Shown here: piece by piece, positions 53,243 to 56,251 of the stretch
Numbering within the stretch: the stretch's first letter is position 1
Layout: every line of letters begins with the position of its first letter
Source of the DNA: an uncultured Pelagibacteraceae bacterium
GTDB taxonomy: Bacteria; Pseudomonadota; Alphaproteobacteria; Pelagibacterales; Pelagibacteraceae
Direction of reading: 5' to 3'
Assembly (NCBI GenBank): GCA_902623215.1
Contig: CACNSS010000007.1
Coordinates: forward strand, 1 to 56,251
DNA length: 56,251 nucleotides
Made by a program: the position numbers and the translations under genes
The notes under the pieces: model-generated
What the model was told of the DNA's origin: nothing
The model's database searches: none
The model's input: only the letters and a program-made list of their open reading frames with translations

Positions 53243-54685
53243 TTAACCAACAATTAAAGTGTCTTTAGATCCACCACCTTGTGAACTATTTACAATAGTA
53301 CTTCCTTTTCTCAAAGCTACTCTAGTTAGCCCACCTGAGGTTACATAATTTGATTTTCCTGTTAAAATAAATGGTCTTAAATCAACATGTCTTGGTTCGA
53401 TATTATTATTAGTTATGGTTGGACCAGTTGATAACACCTCTAGTGGTTGAGCAATATATTCTCTAGGATTTTTTAAAATTTTTTGTCTTACCTCTTCAAT
53501 TTCTTTTTTGGGTGCTTTGGGTCCTATCATCAATCCATATCCTCCTGAAGCATTTGCTGGTTTTACAACTAACTTAGATAGATTTTCTAAGACATATTTT
53601 TTTTGTTGCTTATCGTGACATAAATATGTTTCAACTTGATTTAATATAGGTTGTTCCCCAAGATAATAGATAATCATTTTATTCACAAACGAATAGACAA
53701 CCTTGTCATCAGCAACACCTGTTCCTATTGCATTTAAGATACCAACATTTTTTTTTAACCAACACTTAAATAAGCCTGGAACTCCAATCAAAGAGTCTTT
53801 ATTAAACACTTTAGGATCCAAAAAACTATCATCGAGTCTTCTATAAATACAGTCAACTTTCAAAGGTCCTTTGACAGTTTTCATGTAAACATTATCATCT
53901 TCAACGAAGAGATCTTTACCCTCTACTAGAGCGATCCCCATTTGCTCTGCTAAAAATGAATGTTCAAAGTAAGCTGAGTTATAAATTCCTGGAGTTAAAA
54001 CAACCATGTGGGGGTTAGCTGTTTTTTTTGGAATACATTCAACCATACAATTGTATAATTTATTTGTGTACTGGTGAATTGATGAAACTTTGTATCTAGT
54101 AAATAGCTCTGGAAAAACATCTCTCATAACCATTCTGTTTTCCAACATATAAGAAACACCAGATGGTACTCTTAAATTATCTTCAAGAACTAAATATTCT
54201 CCGTTTTTATTTCTTATCAAATCTATCCCAGATATATTAGACCAAGCTTTAAACTTTGGTGAAAAACCTTCACATTGTTTTACATAATAAGGAGATTTTA
54301 AAATTATGTCTTCGGGAACTACTTTATCTCTAAAAATTTTTTTTTGATTGTAAATATCGTCAATAAAAAGATTAAGAGCCCTCGCTCTTTGTATCAAACC
54401 TTTTGAAATTTTATTCCAAGCAACTTTAGGAATTATTCTGGGTATAATATCTAAAGGCCATTTTTTTTCTTCAGCTCTATTATTTGCAGCGTAAACTCTA
54501 AAATTTATTCCCCTAGCACTAATCGTACTTTGACAATTTTTTTCTATTTCTTGTAATTTTTTTTTGCCATATTTTTCTAGGATACTGGAAATTATAAGTG
54601 CATGTTTTCTTAATTTGTTATCCGCTGTAAAATAACCATCATATGCATATTTTGCGTTATAATCTTTCCATAATTTAGAGGTCAT
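53243..54685 (-). CDS. Circularly permuted type 2 ATP-grasp protein (DUF404/DUF407, COG2308)
   Basis: A 480-residue permuted ATP-grasp ligase. Family marks are YLVLEDNLRVPSGVSYMLENR, AIGTGVADDKVVYSFVNKMI, QVETYL, VVKPANASGGYGLMIGPKA with the ATP-binding lysine, RHVDLRPF and SGGLTRVALRKGSTIVNSSQGGGSKDT. Comparative-genomic work links this family with an alpha-E protein, a transglutaminase-like protein and the Anbu peptidase as a predicted peptide-ligating system. Here only Anbu, divergent 109 bp away, is present. It would attach amino acids to an unknown acceptor. Confidence 0.9.
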   Translation of the reverse strand: MTSKLWKDYNAKYAYDGYFTADNKLRKHALIISSILEKYGKKKLQEIEKNCQSTISARGINFRVYAANNRAEEKKWPLDIIPRIIPKVAWNKISKGLIQRARALNLFIDDIYNQKKIFRDKVVPEDIILKSPYYVKQCEGFSPKFKAWSNISGIDLIRNKNGEYLVLEDNLRVPSGVSYMLENRMVMRDVFPELFTRYKVSSIHQYTNKLYNCMVECIPKKTANPHMVVLTPGIYNSAYFEHSFLAEQMGIALVEGKDLFVEDDNVYMKTVKGPLKVDCIYRRLDDSFLDPKVFNKDSLIGVPGLFKCWLKKNVGILNAIGTGVADDKVVYSFVNKMIIYYLGEQPILNQVETYLCHDKQQKKYVLENLSKLVVKPANASGGYGLMIGPKAPKKEIEEVRQKILKNPREYIAQPLEVLSTGPTITNNNIEPRHVDLRPFILTGKSNYVTSGGLTRVALRKGSTIVNSSQGGGSKDTLIVG

Positions 54686-54794
54686 TCAACATCTTCAAAT
54701 TTTAAATTAATTAATTCAATTGTATATTTGTTATACCTGTTATGTGAGAAATAGATTATACATTAAACAATTTTAAAAATATTGCTTAAAATTA

Positions 54795-55520
54795 ATGACT
54801 TATTGTATAGGAATAAAAGCAAATGATGGTCTAGTTTTTGCATCAGACTCAAGAACTAATGCAGGATTAGATAATGTAAATATTTATACTAAAATGTTTA
54901 CATATGATGTTGGTGATAGAACAATAATTATCGTTACCTCTGGAAATTTAGGCACTTCTCAAGCTGTATATAAGTCTATTGAAAAAGATTTGAAAGATAC
55001 AACTGGAATAATGAATTTAAATACCTGTAAAGATTTTGATCAAATAGCATCTTATATTGGATCTCTTAATGTTGAACACTCAATGCCAAAAGGGATAAAC
55101 ACTGATACAGTTTTATTAGGATCAACTTTTATAGTCGGTGGACAAATTAAAAATCAACCGATGGAACTTTATTTAGTTTACCCACAAGGTAATTATATCA
55201 AACCAGCTGATAGCAAACCTTATCTAGTAATTGGTGAGGTTAAATATGGTAAACCAATTTTAGATAGAGTTATAAAACCTGATGTATCTATAGGAGATGC
55301 CTCTAGATGTGCTTTGATTTCAATCGACTCTACTTTAAAAAGTGACTTAACTGTTGGGCCACCAATTGATTTTGTGGTTTATAAAAAGGATGGATATAAA
55401 ATTCTTTCACAAAAATGTTTGAATATTGCTGATGATGAATATTCTAAAGTATGCAATCAATGGTCGGATGGTATATTTAAAATTTTCAACTCTTTTCCAA
55501 GATTTGATTGGGAAAAATAA
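54795..55520 (+). CDS. Proteasome-type peptidase, Anbu family
   Basis: A 241-residue Ntn-hydrolase related to HslV and proteasome beta subunits. After Met removal, Thr1 is the predicted nucleophile (TYCIGIKANDGLVFASDSR), with Asp17 and a lysine at about position 32 (NIYTKMF) as partners. TIIIVTSGNLGTSQ and the RCALISIDSTLKSDLTVGPPID region are family typical. Anbu forms helical or ring assemblies; its substrate is unknown. It diverges from the ATP-grasp gene with 109 bp between starts, as part of a reduced Anbu cluster. Confidence 0.92.
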   Translation: MTYCIGIKANDGLVFASDSRTNAGLDNVNIYTKMFTYDVGDRTIIIVTSGNLGTSQAVYKSIEKDLKDTTGIMNLNTCKDFDQIASYIGSLNVEHSMPKGINTDTVLLGSTFIVGGQIKNQPMELYLVYPQGNYIKPADSKPYLVIGEVKYGKPILDRVIKPDVSIGDASRCALISIDSTLKSDLTVGPPIDFVVYKKDGYKILSQKCLNIADDEYSKVCNQWSDGIFKIFNSFPRFDWEK

Positions 55521-55521
55521 T

Positions 55522-56251
55522 TTATCTATTAGATAACCAGAGTGTTTGACAGGGATCTAGTTTAATTCTTTTATTAAGTGTAAAAAATATTTTACTCCCT
55601 AATAAGTCTTTATATTTTAAAAACTTTTTATTTAACTTGAAATATTGCCTTTCTGAGGAGAGATTTGTTATGCAAATTATAGTTTGTTTTTTATCAATAC
55701 TTTCTCTTTTAAAAGAAAATATTTTTGGTCCAAGATTAATATTCTCTCTATTTGCGTTTGGATGAAACGCTTTCTGCTTTTTTTTGATGCTCAATAGATT
55801 GGAAATCTTTTTATAAAAATAACTTTCTTTAGAATCTTTATTATTAAGTTTGTTTGAAATATTTTTTAAATTCCATTTATATCTGTTAACATCTCGATTA
55901 TTTCCGGTAATTACAAATTTTGCTTCATCATTAGATGTACCAAACATGGAGTTGAAATAAATCGCTGGTACTCCTTCGAATGCAATCATTATCGAATGAG
56001 CAGAAATATATCTTTCAAATGCAAACTTACCATTATCATAATTTGTTTTTTTTAGAGCATCAAATACTGTTATGTTTGCCTCATAAACCTTTTTTGATTT
56101 ATTTTGAATTCTTCTATAAGAAAACTTTGATCCATTTTTTTTTAACCTGTTGAGAAAATCTTTTAAAGCTTTATTACTTAATAACCCTTCAGTGGGTCTC
56201 ATTCCAATTCCATCATGAGATGCAATGAAATTTAAATAACAGTTTCCATTT
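55522..56251 (-). CDS. GH13 sucrose phosphorylase-like glycosidase, C-terminal part (5' end beyond window)
   Basis: The frame stays open through the right edge: upstream of the Met at 56202 the minus strand reads NGNCYLNFIASHDGIGMRPTEG, so that Met is internal. HDGIG-x-RPTEG is the conserved region of GH13 subfamily 18 (sucrose or glucosylglycerate phosphorylase) with the transition-state-stabilising His-Asp. About 243 C-terminal residues are visible, including FEGVPAIYFNSMFGTSND and a final beta domain (KTIICITNLSSERQYFKL). The substrate may be sucrose or the compatible solute glucosylglycerate. The catalytic nucleophile and acid lie outside the window. Confidence 0.85.
   Translation of the reverse strand, partial: NGNCYLNFIASHDGIGMRPTEGLLSNKALKDFLNRLKKNGSKFSYRRIQNKSKKVYEANITVFDALKKTNYDNGKFAFERYISAHSIMIAFEGVPAIYFNSMFGTSNDEAKFVITGNNRDVNRYKWNLKNISNKLNNKDSKESYFYKKISNLLSIKKKQKAFHPNANRENINLGPKIFSFKRESIDKKQTIICITNLSSERQYFKLNKKFLKYKDLLGSKIFFTLNKRIKLDPCQTLWLSNR

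Noticed and set aside
1..56251. CRISPR arrays, tRNA/rRNA genes, IS elements or prophage
   Set aside because: No direct-repeat series, cloverleaf-sized gap, transposase, integrase or phage gene was found; nearly all DNA is housekeeping or transport coding sequence.

Overview
The window is about 56 kb of AT-rich (roughly 30% GC by eye), very densely coded bacterial chromosome. Protein families, small size, overlapping genes and tiny spacers point to a streamlined marine alphaproteobacterium of the SAR11 / Pelagibacterales type. This assignment is inferred from gene content (SpeD-SpeE fusion, TRAP and ABC uptake systems, DUF6165, long acidic RpoZ, purB-C-S-Q-L next to bolA-grxD), not from an rRNA. 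No tRNA, rRNA, CRISPR array, IS element, prophage or integrase was seen. No gene-free stretch exceeds 160 bp; the two largest are 24139-24289 (one GC-rich inverted repeat) and 25745-25904 (nrd promoter region).

Layout. 1-4650: tail of an SGNH-like protein, then a methylthioadenosine/polyamine block: apt on the minus strand facing mtnP-mtnA-FucA-like aldolase-speDE. 4712-6948: amino-acid-type ABC transporter (binding protein and two permeases, no ATPase). 6945-10219: surface glycan genes (DUF6165, GT9, methyltransferase, GT4). 10219-16178: redoxin, gamma carbonic anhydrase, an outer-membrane barrel/FecR pair, a cis-CaaD-like tautomerase, a flavin-oxidase-fold protein and a beta-hydroxyacid dehydrogenase. 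16187-24138: MFS carrier, rpoZ, CoA-transferase diverging from a TRAP transporter, dusA, TauE-type exporter, DUF2061. 24290-29826: phosphohexomutase, nrdA-nrdB, DUF1289, methyltransferase. 29830-34090: methylcitrate cycle prpD-prpB-prpC and a phosphatase. 34162-39609: stand-alone GlmU acetyltransferase domain, glmS, 2OG oxygenase, class II DAHP synthase, nadE. 39661-44839: cysS-cimA-DUF1989-trmJ-rpsD. 44842-52063 (minus): sfsA-map-purB-purC-purS-purQ-purL-bolA-grxD. 52085-56251: CinA-like protein, gamma-glutamylcyclotransferase-like protein, permuted ATP-grasp, Anbu-type proteasome-like peptidase and the end of a GH13 sucrose-phosphorylase-like enzyme.

How the genes work together. The first block looks like a closed salvage loop: SpeDE makes spermidine and releases methylthioadenosine; MtnP splits it; Apt recovers adenine; MtnA and the aldolase turn the sugar part into DHAP and a methylthio-aldehyde. 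The prp cluster supports propionyl-CoA use. The nrd genes carry two NrdR-like boxes over a near-leaderless promoter. Two unrelated transporters each have a perfect hairpin between the binding-protein gene and the first permease, ending exactly 5 nt before the permease start codon. Least understood are the ATP-grasp/Anbu/GGCT neighbourhood, the TPR-barrel/FecR pair, and a GlmU reduced to its acetyltransferase half.
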